Assembly: GCA_017630395.1 (NCBI GenBank) | Contig: JAGBVI010000064.1 | Location: 1 to 64,000, forward strand | Length of the DNA: 64,000 nucleotides | Direction of reading: 5' to 3' | From: Paludibacteraceae bacterium | GTDB lineage: Bacteria > Bacteroidota > Bacteroidia > Bacteroidales > Paludibacteraceae | Shown: positions 36,821-45,673 of the stretch, piece after piece | Numbering within the stretch: position 1 is the stretch's first letter | Layout: each line of letters opens with the position of its first letter | Notes under the pieces: generated by a model | What the model was told of the DNA's origin: nothing | Databases searched by the model: none | The model's input: the letters and a program-made list of their open reading frames with translations, nothing else | Translations under genes and position numbers: made by a program

Positions 36821-38383
36821 ATGGCTACAAAGAAATATGTATCTTTAGAGAAACTTGGTCTTTATGATGAGAAAATTAAGAAGGTAATTACTGATGGTGA
36901 TGCAGCGTCTCTTGCTTCTGCTAAGTCTTACGCTGATTCTCTTGCTACTAACTATGATGCAGCAGGTTCTGCTTCTACAGTACAGGGCAAGCTCGATGAA
37001 GAGGTTATTCGTGCAAAGGCAAAGGAAGATGAACTTGTTGCTGCTAATGCCGCAACTCAGAAGGAAGTTGATGATTTAGAGGTTTATGTTGGTACTCTTC
37101 CTCAGGGTACAGCCGCTACATCTGTAGTTGACTATGTAAACGTTAAGACTGCTGGCATTGCTACTGATGCTGCTCTTGGTGAGCTTAACAATCAGGTTAC
37201 TGGTCTTCAGGGTGTTGTAAATGGCATTACTGCTGACTACCTTAAGGGTGCTGATAAGACTGAACTTTCTGATGCTATTAAGGCTGAGGAAAATCGTGCC
37301 AAGGGTGTTGAGTCTGGTCTTGATGGAAGAGTTAAGGCTATTGAGGACGATTACCTTAAGGCTTCTGACGCTGAGACTCTTCAGGGTAACATTGATGCAG
37401 TAGCTGAAGATGTTGCTGAAATTGCTGGTGACTACCTTAAGGGCGCTGACAAGACTGAGCTTGAGGGTAAGATTGGTGCTAAGGCTGACCAGACCGCTCT
37501 TGATGCTGAGATTGAGAGAGCAACTGGCGTAGAAGAGGGACTTCAGAATCAGATTAATCTGATTATGAACAATCCTGATACAAAGGATGTTATTGACTCT
37601 ATCACTGAGTTTACTCAGTATATCGCTGACCACGGTGAGATTGCTGATGGTTTCCGCACTGATATTGACAAGAATAAGGACGATATTGCTGCTGAAGTAA
37701 AGAGAGCTGGCGAGGCTGAGTCTGCACTTTCTGGTCGTCTTGATACTCTTGAGGCAATTGACCACGATGCTTATGTAGATGCTGACACTGCTCTTAAGAA
37801 CGAGCTTAATGGCGAGATTGCTAAGAAGGCTGACTCTTCTGCTCTGACTTCTGCTGTTCAGGCTCTTGAGGGCGCTGATTCCGCTATTAAGGGTCGCCTT
37901 GATGCAGTTGAGGCACAGCTTGGTGATGGCGAAGGTTCTGTAGCAGACCTTATTGCTGATGCTAAGCAGGAAGCTATCGATGCTGCTGCTGGCGATGCAA
38001 CTTCTAAGGCTAATGCTGCTGAGACTGCTGCTAAGGGTCACGCTGACGGACTTAACACAGCAATGAATGCTCGTGTAGAGGCTCTTGAGGCTATTGACCA
38101 CGACCACTCTAATAAGGCAGAGCTTGACCTTATCGCTTCTGGCGACAAGGCTAAGTGGGATGCTGCTTCTGCAAAGGCTCACGAGCACAGCAACCTTACA
38201 GTTCTTGAGGGTATCACTTCTGCTAAGATTACTGAGTGGGATAAGGTATCTGGCAAGGCAGAGCAGACAGCTCTTCAGTCTGAAATTGATAGAGCAACTG
38301 CTGCTGAGACTGCTCTTGGTGCAAGAATCGACGAGTTTGTTGAGTGCTCTGAGGCAGAAATCAATGCACTCTTTACTGCTTAA
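36821..38383 (+). CDS. Ala-rich coiled-coil fibre protein, likely abundant
   Basis: A 520-residue, Ala/Asp/Glu-rich protein, almost entirely coiled coil or trimeric fibre: N-terminal tag MATKKYVSLEKLGLYDEKI, then repeated heptads (DYLKGADKTELSDAI, AEENRAKGVESGL, QTALDAEIERA) and a terminal tag FVECSEAEINALF. Repeats such as EAIDHDAYVDADTALK occur twice in related form. Codon choice is strikingly biased (GCT, CTT, AAG, GGT), like the tail tube gene at 644 and unlike the neighbouring genes, suggesting high expression. The layout resembles phage head or tail fibres. Strong AAAGGAG site and terminators on both sides make it a separate transcription unit. Confidence 0.75.
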   Translation: MATKKYVSLEKLGLYDEKIKKVITDGDAASLASAKSYADSLATNYDAAGSASTVQGKLDEEVIRAKAKEDELVAANAATQKEVDDLEVYVGTLPQGTAATSVVDYVNVKTAGIATDAALGELNNQVTGLQGVVNGITADYLKGADKTELSDAIKAEENRAKGVESGLDGRVKAIEDDYLKASDAETLQGNIDAVAEDVAEIAGDYLKGADKTELEGKIGAKADQTALDAEIERATGVEEGLQNQINLIMNNPDTKDVIDSITEFTQYIADHGEIADGFRTDIDKNKDDIAAEVKRAGEAESALSGRLDTLEAIDHDAYVDADTALKNELNGEIAKKADSSALTSAVQALEGADSAIKGRLDAVEAQLGDGEGSVADLIADAKQEAIDAAAGDATSKANAAETAAKGHADGLNTAMNARVEALEAIDHDHSNKAELDLIASGDKAKWDAASAKAHEHSNLTVLEGITSAKITEWDKVSGKAEQTALQSEIDRATAAETALGARIDEFVECSEAEINALFTA

Positions 38384-38420
38384 TTTTTAACTAATAAAGT
38401 TATAAATTAAATAATAATAT

Positions 38421-38459
38421 AAAGGGAGGGGTTTCTATTAAGAAGCCCCTCCCTTTTTT
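38421..38459 (+). terminator. Strong terminator after abundant fibre gene
   Basis: AAAGGGAGGGG plus TTTCT (38421-38436) pair with AGAAG plus CCCCTCCCTTT (38441-38456) around an ATTA loop, one G-U, followed by T residues. About 16 base pairs: the strongest hairpin terminator in the window. Confidence 0.9.
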
Positions 38460-38498
38460 ATAAGTTTTATATAAAACAAAAAGAATATAAAAATTATG

Positions 38499-38529
38499 AG
38501 TTGTGTGTGGTGCGCAGACATACAACTAC
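38499..38529 (+). promoter_or_regulatory. Hairpin in fibre-gene intergenic region
   Basis: In the 38460-38601 gap, AGTTGTGTG pairs with CATACAACT (about 38500-38528; one G-U) around TGGTGCGCAGA. No T-run follows. No confident promoter was found; its role is unknown. Confidence 0.35.
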
Positions 38530-38601
38530 TAACAATATATTCTTTAATATTTTATATAAAAATAAAACCCGTCTAAAATTTAAGAAAGGGGATTTTAACC
38601 G

Positions 38602-38880
38602 ATGGCGGATAAAAAATATACAAATTTGTCTACATTGCGACATTTCTTAACTAATTTAAAAAATATATTTGCAGACAAAGAAACTGCTTTGTATAAGACC
38701 CCTCAGAAATTGACTCTTGATGAAGTAAACCAAGTTCGTGAAAATATTCATAGTGTAGGTCAGCATACGGCTGGACTGACCTATTACCCGTTTAATGTTA
38801 TAGGCTTTATTTTGTTTAATTTTAAAATTAAAATCTTTAATTCTTCTAAAGAAAGGAGGATATTTGATATATGGCAATAA
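38602..38880 (+). pseudogene. Truncated fibre gene, N-terminal tag only
   Basis: The first 70 residues share the tag and helical pattern of the neighbouring fibres: MADKKYTNLSTLRHFL, LKNIFADKE, and KTPQKLTLDEVNQVRENI, which resembles KTEQTLTEEELTQIRKNL inside the protein at 38871. After that the reading frame enters AT-rich sequence giving FILFNFKIKIF and runs through the ribosome site of the next gene, ending ten bases inside it. I read this as a fibre gene that lost its C-terminal part. It has its own GAAAGGGG site and might still be translated as a 92-residue peptide. Confidence 0.55.
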
Positions 38881-41240
38881 AAAAATACGTAACTCTTAGT
38901 GCTCTCTCAAATTTCTTAGATAATTTAAAAAATATTTTTGCATCTGAAGCACATACACATACGCAATCTGAAATTACAGATTTAGTTATAGATAATGAAG
39001 TTTCCGCATCTTCTAATTTGGTTAGGAATAGCGCAGTTAATGCTGCAATAAACTCTACAAAAGAAGAGCTTAGTCAAAATATTGAAGCAGTCAAAGAGTA
39101 TACAGACACTGAAATTGCTAATTTAGTGAATTCTGCTCCAGAAACATTGGATACTCTTGGAGAGCTTGCAAAAGCCCTACAAGATAATACAGAAGTTGTT
39201 GATGTATTAAATGAAGCAATTGGAAGTAAAGCAAATAAAACCGATATTGTTCAAGCAGATTGGAATCAAAGTGACGATACTGCTTTAGATTATGTAAAAA
39301 ATAGAACTCACTGGGTTGAAGATGATGGTGAAACTTATCATCCTCTCGATGAAAAGTTTATCCCAGACACAATCGCAACTAAAGATTATGTCGAAGCTCT
39401 ATATATGAAATTAAATTCAAATACAGTATTAGGATTTTATTGCATTGAAGATGTAACAATTGTCATCAATGGTATTTCTAAAGTATATCCTGCAAACTCA
39501 AACGTTGAAGTTACATTTATAGAAGATGATGTATTTGAAATTATTCCAACATCAAATAATTCTATTCTACAATTAAATGCTTTCCCTGGTGCTTTGGGAA
39601 CATTTTATCCTTGGCTGGAAGGTGTCAAACAGTTCTCAAATATCTTATTTGACATGAATGACGTGAATATGTATTCAAAATGGAGTCAAGGTAATCAAGG
39701 CTCATATCAAGTACAATACGCACAATACTTAAACTGTATTTTTTGGAGTGATAACCCTTACGTAAGTGATGTTGCTAAAAGAACAAACTATACTTTATAT
39801 TATACATCACAATTACCATTGTGCTATTCAACTATTCCCGATAATACATTCAAAGCCTTTTATTTAGCTTTTAACGTAAACAGTGACCCTAACTGGGGAA
39901 ACAAGGTATACCGAGACAGTTTCGCAAAAGCAACATGGGCAACACAAGTATTCAGTTATTATGGTGCTAGAACAATTGGTATTTTTGGACATGATGACCC
40001 TGATTTTAATATTATATTGCCCAAAGATTGTAGAGGTTTAATGTCTGCGGCAACTGCTATTGAAAATGCTGGTACATTCGATGCGATTAATGTTACTAAC
40101 TTTGGTGCAAAATCTGGAAGTTGGAGAGATGCATTTGGATGGTGTAGTTCATTAAGAAATTTATATATCAAAAATCTTAAAGTTAACTTAAATGTATCAT
40201 GGTCTCCGCTAGAATATGATTCTATTTATTTTATTATTTCAACAGCAGCAAATACAAATAACATAACAATATCTGTTTCTCCATATACATATAACTTATT
40301 AGCTCCATCTGATTTTGAGTTGGCTGCAAGTAAAAATATTACTATAGAATTGCTTACAACTAATTATGTTGAGGATAGGCGCTTAAGTGCTATTGCTAAT
40401 AAAGCAGATAAAGATGAAGTTCTTTTAAAAACAGAGCAAACTTTAACAGAAGAAGAATTAACACAGATTCGTAAAAATTTGAAATTTATTGGTAAAGATG
40501 TTGAAGGTCAAGTCTTTACTATTGATGGAACTGAATATACCGCAAGTCCTAATGCGGAAATATTTGGCGATTATGATACTAATATTGCGGTAGGTCAATG
40601 GTCTATTGCAGAAGGCAGTGGCACTGTCGCAAAAGGTCGAGTCGCCCACGCAGAAGGTGCTTTTACCCAAGCATTAAATGATGGTTGTCATACTGAGGGT
40701 TATCAGACTATTGCTACTGGTTATTGGTCTCACGCAGAAGGGGAAATGACACGAGTTACTTCTTATGCTTCTCACGCAGAGGGTTCTTATACTAAAATGC
40801 CCGATGGTTCAACAAGATACGGAACTGCTTCTGGATATGCTTCTCATATTGAAGGCGGTGGATGCTACGCACAAGGCTCTTGTTCCCACTCAGAAGGTTT
40901 GGCAACAACAACAAAGGGTAATTATTCTCACAGTGAAGGTAGATATACAATTGCTGGAAGTGCCGCTCAACACGTTGAAGGTACAGCAAATATTGAAGAT
41001 ACTGAAGGTAAATATATTCATATTGCTGGTAATGGTAGCTTTGAAGAAAGAAGTAATGCTCATACTCTTGACTGGCAGGGTAATGCTGAGTTTGCGGGCG
41101 ATGTTGTGGCACATGGATGTTCCAGCAGTGAAACTCCCGTTAGTTTAATAGAAGTTAATTCTTTGGCGAAATCTCTTCAAGAAGCAATGAGCGGAATTGA
41201 AGATATTACGAGCGAAGAAATACAAGCATTATTTGCTTGA
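38871..41240 (+). CDS. Tail fibre with YadA-like HAEG repeats
   Basis: A 789-residue fibre. N-terminal tag MAIKKYVTLSALSNFLDNL, a coiled coil (about 30-120), a globular domain (150-490) with many aromatic residues, a linker (TEEELTQIRKNL), then a run of GxxSHAEG-type repeats (about 580-720: VAHAEGAFT, SHAEGEMT, SHAEGSYT, SHIEGGG, SHSEGLAT, SHSEGRYT, QHVEGTA), the left-handed beta-roll signature of YadA-like heads. Next comes SNAHTLDWQGNAEFAGDV, typical of the peptidase G2/chaperone-associated end of phage fibres, and the terminal tag ITSEEIQALFA. AAAGGAGG precedes the ATG. Probable trimeric receptor-binding fibre. Confidence 0.85.
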   Translation: MAIKKYVTLSALSNFLDNLKNIFASEAHTHTQSEITDLVIDNEVSASSNLVRNSAVNAAINSTKEELSQNIEAVKEYTDTEIANLVNSAPETLDTLGELAKALQDNTEVVDVLNEAIGSKANKTDIVQADWNQSDDTALDYVKNRTHWVEDDGETYHPLDEKFIPDTIATKDYVEALYMKLNSNTVLGFYCIEDVTIVINGISKVYPANSNVEVTFIEDDVFEIIPTSNNSILQLNAFPGALGTFYPWLEGVKQFSNILFDMNDVNMYSKWSQGNQGSYQVQYAQYLNCIFWSDNPYVSDVAKRTNYTLYYTSQLPLCYSTIPDNTFKAFYLAFNVNSDPNWGNKVYRDSFAKATWATQVFSYYGARTIGIFGHDDPDFNIILPKDCRGLMSAATAIENAGTFDAINVTNFGAKSGSWRDAFGWCSSLRNLYIKNLKVNLNVSWSPLEYDSIYFIISTAANTNNITISVSPYTYNLLAPSDFELAASKNITIELLTTNYVEDRRLSAIANKADKDEVLLKTEQTLTEEELTQIRKNLKFIGKDVEGQVFTIDGTEYTASPNAEIFGDYDTNIAVGQWSIAEGSGTVAKGRVAHAEGAFTQALNDGCHTEGYQTIATGYWSHAEGEMTRVTSYASHAEGSYTKMPDGSTRYGTASGYASHIEGGGCYAQGSCSHSEGLATTTKGNYSHSEGRYTIAGSAAQHVEGTANIEDTEGKYIHIAGNGSFEERSNAHTLDWQGNAEFAGDVVAHGCSSSETPVSLIEVNSLAKSLQEAMSGIEDITSEEIQALFA

Positions 41241-41290
41241 ATATTTTGAATAAATTTTAATTCTCACAAAAGAAAGGAGAAAATTAAAAT

Positions 41291-41542
41291 ATGGCGACAA
41301 AAAAATATTTATCTTTAGAAAGATTAACCGAGTATGATGCTCTTATAAAAGCATCAATTATCCAAGGTGACGAATCTGCTCTTGAAACCGCAAAATCTTA
41401 TACAGATACTCAGATAGCTTCGATTCCAAGTGTTGACGCATATACTAAGACAGAAATTGACAACTATGAATTTATTACAATAGCTGATATTGATACTATT
41501 TGCAATTCAAATATTGTACCTGCAAGTGAGGTGACTTACTAA
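41291..41542 (+). CDS. Short fibre-tag protein
   Basis: An 83-residue protein made mostly of the shared N-terminal tag and helix: MATKKYLSLERLTEYDALI, then GDESALETAKSYTDTQIA, very like the opening of the 520-residue fibre. It then has a TKTEIDNYEFITIADID segment resembling fibre repeats. The stop overlaps the next start (TAATG), so the two may act as separately encoded halves of one adhesin. AAAGGAG precedes the ATG. Confidence 0.7.
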   Translation: MATKKYLSLERLTEYDALIKASIIQGDESALETAKSYTDTQIASIPSVDAYTKTEIDNYEFITIADIDTICNSNIVPASEVTY

Positions 41543-42126
41543 TGAGTGATAATATTAGAGTAATTGCTGATAAGCAAGATATTGTTGATATAGCAGATGC
41601 TGTCAGAAGTAAAATTAATAGCGTCGCAAAGATGACTCTTGGTGAAATTGCTAATAATATTCGTAATATTAATACTGGCTCAGGTGTCAACCTCGATGCT
41701 GAAGTTACTACACAGGAAAATGTAATTTCTTCTCAGGATACTCTTATTGCAAGCATTGCTAGTGCATTAGAAGGTAAGGCTGCTGGCGGAAGTGGTGGAG
41801 TTGAGGTGCCACTTGTAACTGTTACTTATACATCAACTGATGTCAATGTAAAGATGAAATACTTTACACTAGTAGATAATGCAATTCAAGAAGTAACAAT
41901 TGATAGTATAATTGCTGGAGATAGCGGAACTATACAGGTTGCTAAATATACTAGTGTTTATATAGAATCTCTTAATGCGGGTACAGGTATGTTTGATGAA
42001 TATTTTCCTTCACTAAGAAATGTATTCATAGAAAATAGAGGCAACTTATATGTGCGTCCTGGTGATGAAGGTTATGGATATACACACCCAATAACGAGTG
42101 ACACATATATCATTATAAAATTGTAA
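41542..42126 (+). CDS. Fibre/tail-tip protein with phage adhesin N-terminus
   Basis: A 194-residue protein starting one base before the preceding stop ends (TAATG). The N-terminal VIADKQDIVDIADAVRSKI and MTLGEIANNI segment is the helical module found at the start of many Firmicutes phage fibre proteins. A Gly-rich linker (GKAAGGSGG) then joins a beta-rich C-terminal domain. A gene pair with the 83-residue tag protein. Probable small adhesin. Confidence 0.65.
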   Translation: MSDNIRVIADKQDIVDIADAVRSKINSVAKMTLGEIANNIRNINTGSGVNLDAEVTTQENVISSQDTLIASIASALEGKAAGGSGGVEVPLVTVTYTSTDVNVKMKYFTLVDNAIQEVTIDSIIAGDSGTIQVAKYTSVYIESLNAGTGMFDEYFPSLRNVFIENRGNLYVRPGDEGYGYTHPITSDTYIIIKL

Positions 42127-42143
42127 TAAAGGAGGTCTGAATT

Positions 42144-43382
42144 ATGGATTATAAAGCAAAATTACAAACAAACAATACTAATCTTGAAGGAAACAATACA
42201 GACCTTCAAACTATTTTAAATACCATTAATGCACTTCCTAGTGTATCATCTTCTGAGCCAATCCTTCAATCTAAAACTGTAACACCTAGTGCAAATACTC
42301 AAACAGTTACTCCTGATAGTGGATATGATGGATTAAGTGATGTTACCGTAAATGGTGATATTAATCTTGTATCTGATAACATTAAAAGTGGTGTTAGCAT
42401 TTTCGGAGTAGATGGAAATTATGAAGGAAGTGGTTCTGGTAGTAGTGATGTTGAAGATAGTCTTGTTACTGGAACGGTTACAACATATACAAATGATAGA
42501 GTTACAAGTATTGGAAATTATGCTTTTTATAACTGTGACAAGCTAACTGCTGTAAATCTCCCTAAAGTTACATCTATTGGGTTTGAAGCTTTCTACAGCT
42601 GTTCTAGTTTAACTTCTGTAAATTTCCCATCGGTTACAACTATTGGAGAGGAAGCTTTCGATTACTGTTCTAGTTTAACCTCTGTAAGTTTCCCATCGGC
42701 TACAACTATTGGAAATGGTGCTTTCGCTAATTGTTCTAGTTTAACCTCTGTAAATTTCCCATTAGTTACAACTACTGGAAGTTATACTTTCAGTTACTGT
42801 TCTAGTTTAACCTCTGTAAGTTTCCCATCGGCTACATTTATTGGGGTTTATGCCTTTAATCATTGTTCTAGTTTAACTTCTGTAAATTTCCCATTGGTTA
42901 CAACTATTGGAGAGCATGCTTTCTTTCACTGTACCAGTTTAACCTCTGTAAGTTTCCCTAAAGTTACATCTATTGGGGCTTATGCCTTGAATAATTGTTC
43001 TAGCTTAACTTCTGTAAATTTCCCATTGGTTACAACTATTGGAAATTATACTTTCGGTGCTTGTTCTAGTTTAACCTCTGTAAGTTTCCCATCGGCTACA
43101 ACTATTGGAAATGGTGCTTTCGCTAATTGTTCTAGTTTAACCTCTGTAAATTTCCCTAAAGTTACAACTATTGGAGCTTATGCTTTCAGATCTTGCACTA
43201 GTTTAAGTATTATATATCTACTTGCGTCTTCCGTATGCACTTTATCTAACTCTAACGCATTTAGTAAAACGGGCATATGGTCAACAACAGGTTCAATCTT
43301 TGTGCCAGCATCATTGGTAACAGCATATAAAGCAGCATCACACTGGTCATTCTTTGCAAATAGAATTTTCGCAGCATCGTAA
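42144..43382 (+). CDS. BspA-type leucine-rich-repeat adhesin
   Basis: A 412-residue protein. Residues about 1-100 hold a phage fibre module ([20 protein letters not shown] and [18 protein letters not shown]). Residues about 120-360 are eleven 22-residue LRR_5/BspA units of the form VTTIG[16 protein letters not shown]. The C-terminus ([19 protein letters not shown]) is the usual cap of this repeat family. LRR_5 proteins bind host surface proteins or matrix in Firmicutes and protists. AAAGGAGG precedes the ATG. Repeat DNA is highly self-similar (see repeat entry). Confidence 0.88.
   Translation: MDYKAKLQTNNTNLEGNNTDLQTILNTINALPSVSSSEPILQSKTVTPSANTQTVTPDSGYDGLSDVTVNGDINLVSDNIKSGVSIFGVDGNYEGSGSGSSDVEDSLVTGTVTTYTNDRVTSIGNYAFYNCDKLTAVNLPKVTSIGFEAFYSCSSLTSVNFPSVTTIGEEAFDYCSSLTSVSFPSATTIGNGAFANCSSLTSVNFPLVTTTGSYTFSYCSSLTSVSFPSATFIGVYAFNHCSSLTSVNFPLVTTIGEHAFFHCTSLTSVSFPKVTSIGAYALNNCSSLTSVNFPLVTTIGNYTFGACSSLTSVSFPSATTIGNGAFANCSSLTSVNFPKVTTIGAYAFRSCTSLSIIYLLASSVCTLSNSNAFSKTGIWSTTGSIFVPASLVTAYKAASHWSFFANRIFAAS
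42501..43226 (+). repeat. Tandem 66-bp repeats encoding LRR units
   Basis: Eleven consecutive 66-bp units encode 22-residue leucine-rich repeats. Segments 42666-42760 and 43062-43156 are identical over 95 bases and lie exactly six units apart, showing a recent unit exchange or duplication. The tract can change length by recombination. Confidence 0.9.
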
Positions 43383-43427
43383 CAGCAAACACATTATAAA
43401 CAAAAAGGATAAAAAGGAGAAAAATGA

Positions 43428-44408
43428 ATGAAAAAGTTACAAATTTTAATTCCTCAATACAAGGAAACAGAAGATATTATTAAGCCTCTACTTGACTCTA
43501 TTGAAGTCCAACAGAATGTTGACCTTAAAAATGATGTTGGTGTTATCATAGTTAATGATGGCACTGATGTACATCTTTCACAAGAGCTTTTTGATAGATA
43601 TTCTTTTGATATTGAGTATTATTTAAATGAACACAAGGGTGTATCAGCAACTCGTAACGCTTGTCTTGACCACGCAACTGCTGAATATGTAATGTTCTGT
43701 GATGCAGATGATATGTTTTATAATGCTTGTGGAATGTATATCATTTTCCGTGAAATAGAAAATGGTGGCTTTGATAGCTTGGTTTCAGCATTTATAGAAG
43801 AATCTAGAATTCCTGAAACTAAAGAAGTTGTATATATCAATCATGATATGGATTCTACTTTTGTACATGGTAAAGTTCATAATAGGCAGTATCTCATTGA
43901 CAACAATATTAGATGGAATGACAATCTGACAATCCACGAAGATAGCTACTTTAATTGCTTATGTCAGAGATTGGCAAGTGAACTCAAGTACTCACAGACT
44001 TCTTTTTACCTTTGGAGATGGAGAGATGCTTCTGTTTGTAGACATGACCCTAAGTACATTCTTAAAACATATAATAATATGCTTGATAGCAACGATGCAC
44101 TTATCGAGCAGTTTTTGCGTCGTAGAAAAACAGAAGATGCTCAGTTCTTTGCTGTTAACATGATTTACGATGCTTATTTCACTATGAATAAAGATGAGTG
44201 GTTAAGTCAGGAAAATCAAGAGTACAGATTAGCAACTGAAAAGAGATTTAAGGAATACTGGTTGAAATACAAGAAGTTGCACGATTCTATTCCACAGGAT
44301 GTTAAGGCACAGATTATTATGGGAATTAAAAATCGTATGTATGCAGAAGGTATGGTGCTTGAGACTCTTACATTTAATGAGTGGATTAAGCAAGTGGAAG
44401 GACTCTAA
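43428..44408 (+). CDS. Family 2 glycosyltransferase
   Basis: A 326-residue GT-A glycosyltransferase. The Rossmann-like start is LQILIPQYKETEDIIKPLL, followed by VIIVNDGTD, the conserved HKGVSATRNACLDHA segment and the metal-binding motif FCDADD (DxD). The C-terminal half is helical (SYFNCLCQRLASELKYS, RRKTEDAQFF). It lacks membrane segments, so it acts in the cytoplasm. It is embedded between fibre genes with their own ribosome sites, which suggests it glycosylates fibre proteins or modifies a cell-surface sugar. It is a full-length, apparently intact enzyme. Confidence 0.9.
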   Translation: MKKLQILIPQYKETEDIIKPLLDSIEVQQNVDLKNDVGVIIVNDGTDVHLSQELFDRYSFDIEYYLNEHKGVSATRNACLDHATAEYVMFCDADDMFYNACGMYIIFREIENGGFDSLVSAFIEESRIPETKEVVYINHDMDSTFVHGKVHNRQYLIDNNIRWNDNLTIHEDSYFNCLCQRLASELKYSQTSFYLWRWRDASVCRHDPKYILKTYNNMLDSNDALIEQFLRRRKTEDAQFFAVNMIYDAYFTMNKDEWLSQENQEYRLATEKRFKEYWLKYKKLHDSIPQDVKAQIIMGIKNRMYAEGMVLETLTFNEWIKQVEGL

Positions 44409-44460
44409 TTAAACATTAATAAGACAACAAGATATAAAAATAAAAAGGAGGTAATGCAAA

Positions 44461-44925
44461 ATGGCAAATACTTCAATTTATGCTGCATTTGAAAGATTTT
44501 GGCAACATACAGTTGCTTTGGTAGGAAATTATGAGACCAAAGATGATGCACAAATGAAATTAGATGAAGCAAAGGCTTATGCAGATAATACTGGCGGGAA
44601 AATCTATATACAAAATGATGAGCCGACTGGTGTAGAAAGTGGTGCTCTTTGGATTGATATGGATGCAGGAAGCTATTCTCGACCTTCGCATACAATTACT
44701 TATAACTTAACAAACTGTACGAGTAGTAATACCATTGAAAGTATTTCAGATGGTGGAACATATAGTGCGACATTTACTGCTTCATCTGGTTATATTGATA
44801 ATTATAGAGCGGAAATGGGTGGAACCGTATTGAGAAATGTGTTTACTCAAACAGGTAGTAGAACTGTTACGCTTAATATTAATAAAGTTATAGGTGATTT
44901 AATAATCACGGTTCAATCAGAATAA
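44461..44925 (+). CDS. Small tail/fibre protein
   Basis: A 154-residue protein. The N-terminus (MANTSIYAAFERFWQHT) and a GKIYIQNDEPTGVESGALWIDM segment are common in phage fibre-associated proteins; residues 80-154 form a beta-rich domain similar to a fibre head. AAAAGGAGG precedes the ATG. Probably a fibre or host-recognition component. Confidence 0.65.
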   Translation: MANTSIYAAFERFWQHTVALVGNYETKDDAQMKLDEAKAYADNTGGKIYIQNDEPTGVESGALWIDMDAGSYSRPSHTITYNLTNCTSSNTIESISDGGTYSATFTASSGYIDNYRAEMGGTVLRNVFTQTGSRTVTLNINKVIGDLIITVQSE

Positions 44926-44975
44926 TTAACAAAATAAATAAAACAAAGAATTAAAATTGAATTGGAGGAAACAAG

Positions 44976-45602
44976 ATGCCAATTTTAAAAGTAAAAAATG
45001 AAGATGGAACATGGAGTGAAGTTGGTGGTGCGACTGATAATGGTGGCGGTTTCGCTGCTGGTGTAGATGCCACTACGACTGCTGGCGCTGCTATAGGAAG
45101 AGATGCAATTGCTGATTGGGGTGGCGCAGTAGGGCATCAAGCCTCCACTGGATGGGGCGGTGCCATAGGACATCAAGCAACTTCCCAAGATGGCTTTTCT
45201 GGTGGATATAATGCAAAATCATCCGTAGATGCTATTCAGCTTGGAGCTGGTACAAATACCAAAGCAAGGTCTTTACAAGTATATGATAAGCAGTTAATGG
45301 ATGGTAACGGGTATATTCCTGCATCACGCTTAATTTGTTATAGTACAACAATTGAGGGCACATTAGACGCAACATACAAAGAGCACATAATAGAAAGAAC
45401 ATGGACTAATGGTCTCCCGATAGTTAGAAGTGTAAATAGATTATCGAGTAGTGGTGCTGTAATTGCTGCGGAACATGTAGTAGTTTCTATTGTTGATAAT
45501 GATTATTCAAACGAGTTAAGACTAAGAGTGCAGAGACCTACAGGAGTAGCAACAAGTACAGAGGTGTCTTACAAATTGCAAATTGATATTATTGGAATTT
45601 AA
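44976..45602 (+). CDS. Gly/Ala-rich fibre protein
   Basis: A 208-residue protein. After a short start (MPILKVKNEDGTWSEVGG) come tandem short Gly/Ala units (GGFAAGVDATTTAGAAIG, GGAVGHQAS, GGAIGHQATS, GGYNAKSSVDAIQLGAG) that suggest a beta-roll, then SLQVYDKQLMDGNGYIPASRL, a motif frequent in Clostridia phage tail proteins, and a C-terminal beta domain. AATTGGAGGAA precedes the ATG. Receptor-binding tip is likely. Confidence 0.7.
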   Translation: MPILKVKNEDGTWSEVGGATDNGGGFAAGVDATTTAGAAIGRDAIADWGGAVGHQASTGWGGAIGHQATSQDGFSGGYNAKSSVDAIQLGAGTNTKARSLQVYDKQLMDGNGYIPASRLICYSTTIEGTLDATYKEHIIERTWTNGLPIVRSVNRLSSSGAVIAAEHVVVSIVDNDYSNELRLRVQRPTGVATSTEVSYKLQIDIIGI

Positions 45603-45673
45603 GCAAACAAATAAACAAGCAAGCAAACAACTAAACAAAGAAACAAATAAACAAATAAAAAAGGAGATTTATT

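Noticed and set aside
37076-38188. 370-residue open frame on the minus strand
   Set aside because: Antisense to the Ala-rich fibre gene; the open frame results from its regular GCT/GAT codon pattern and has no ribosome site.
42501-43226. CRISPR-like direct repeats
   Set aside because: Units are contiguous, 66 bp and in coding frame, with no spacers; they encode leucine-rich repeats.
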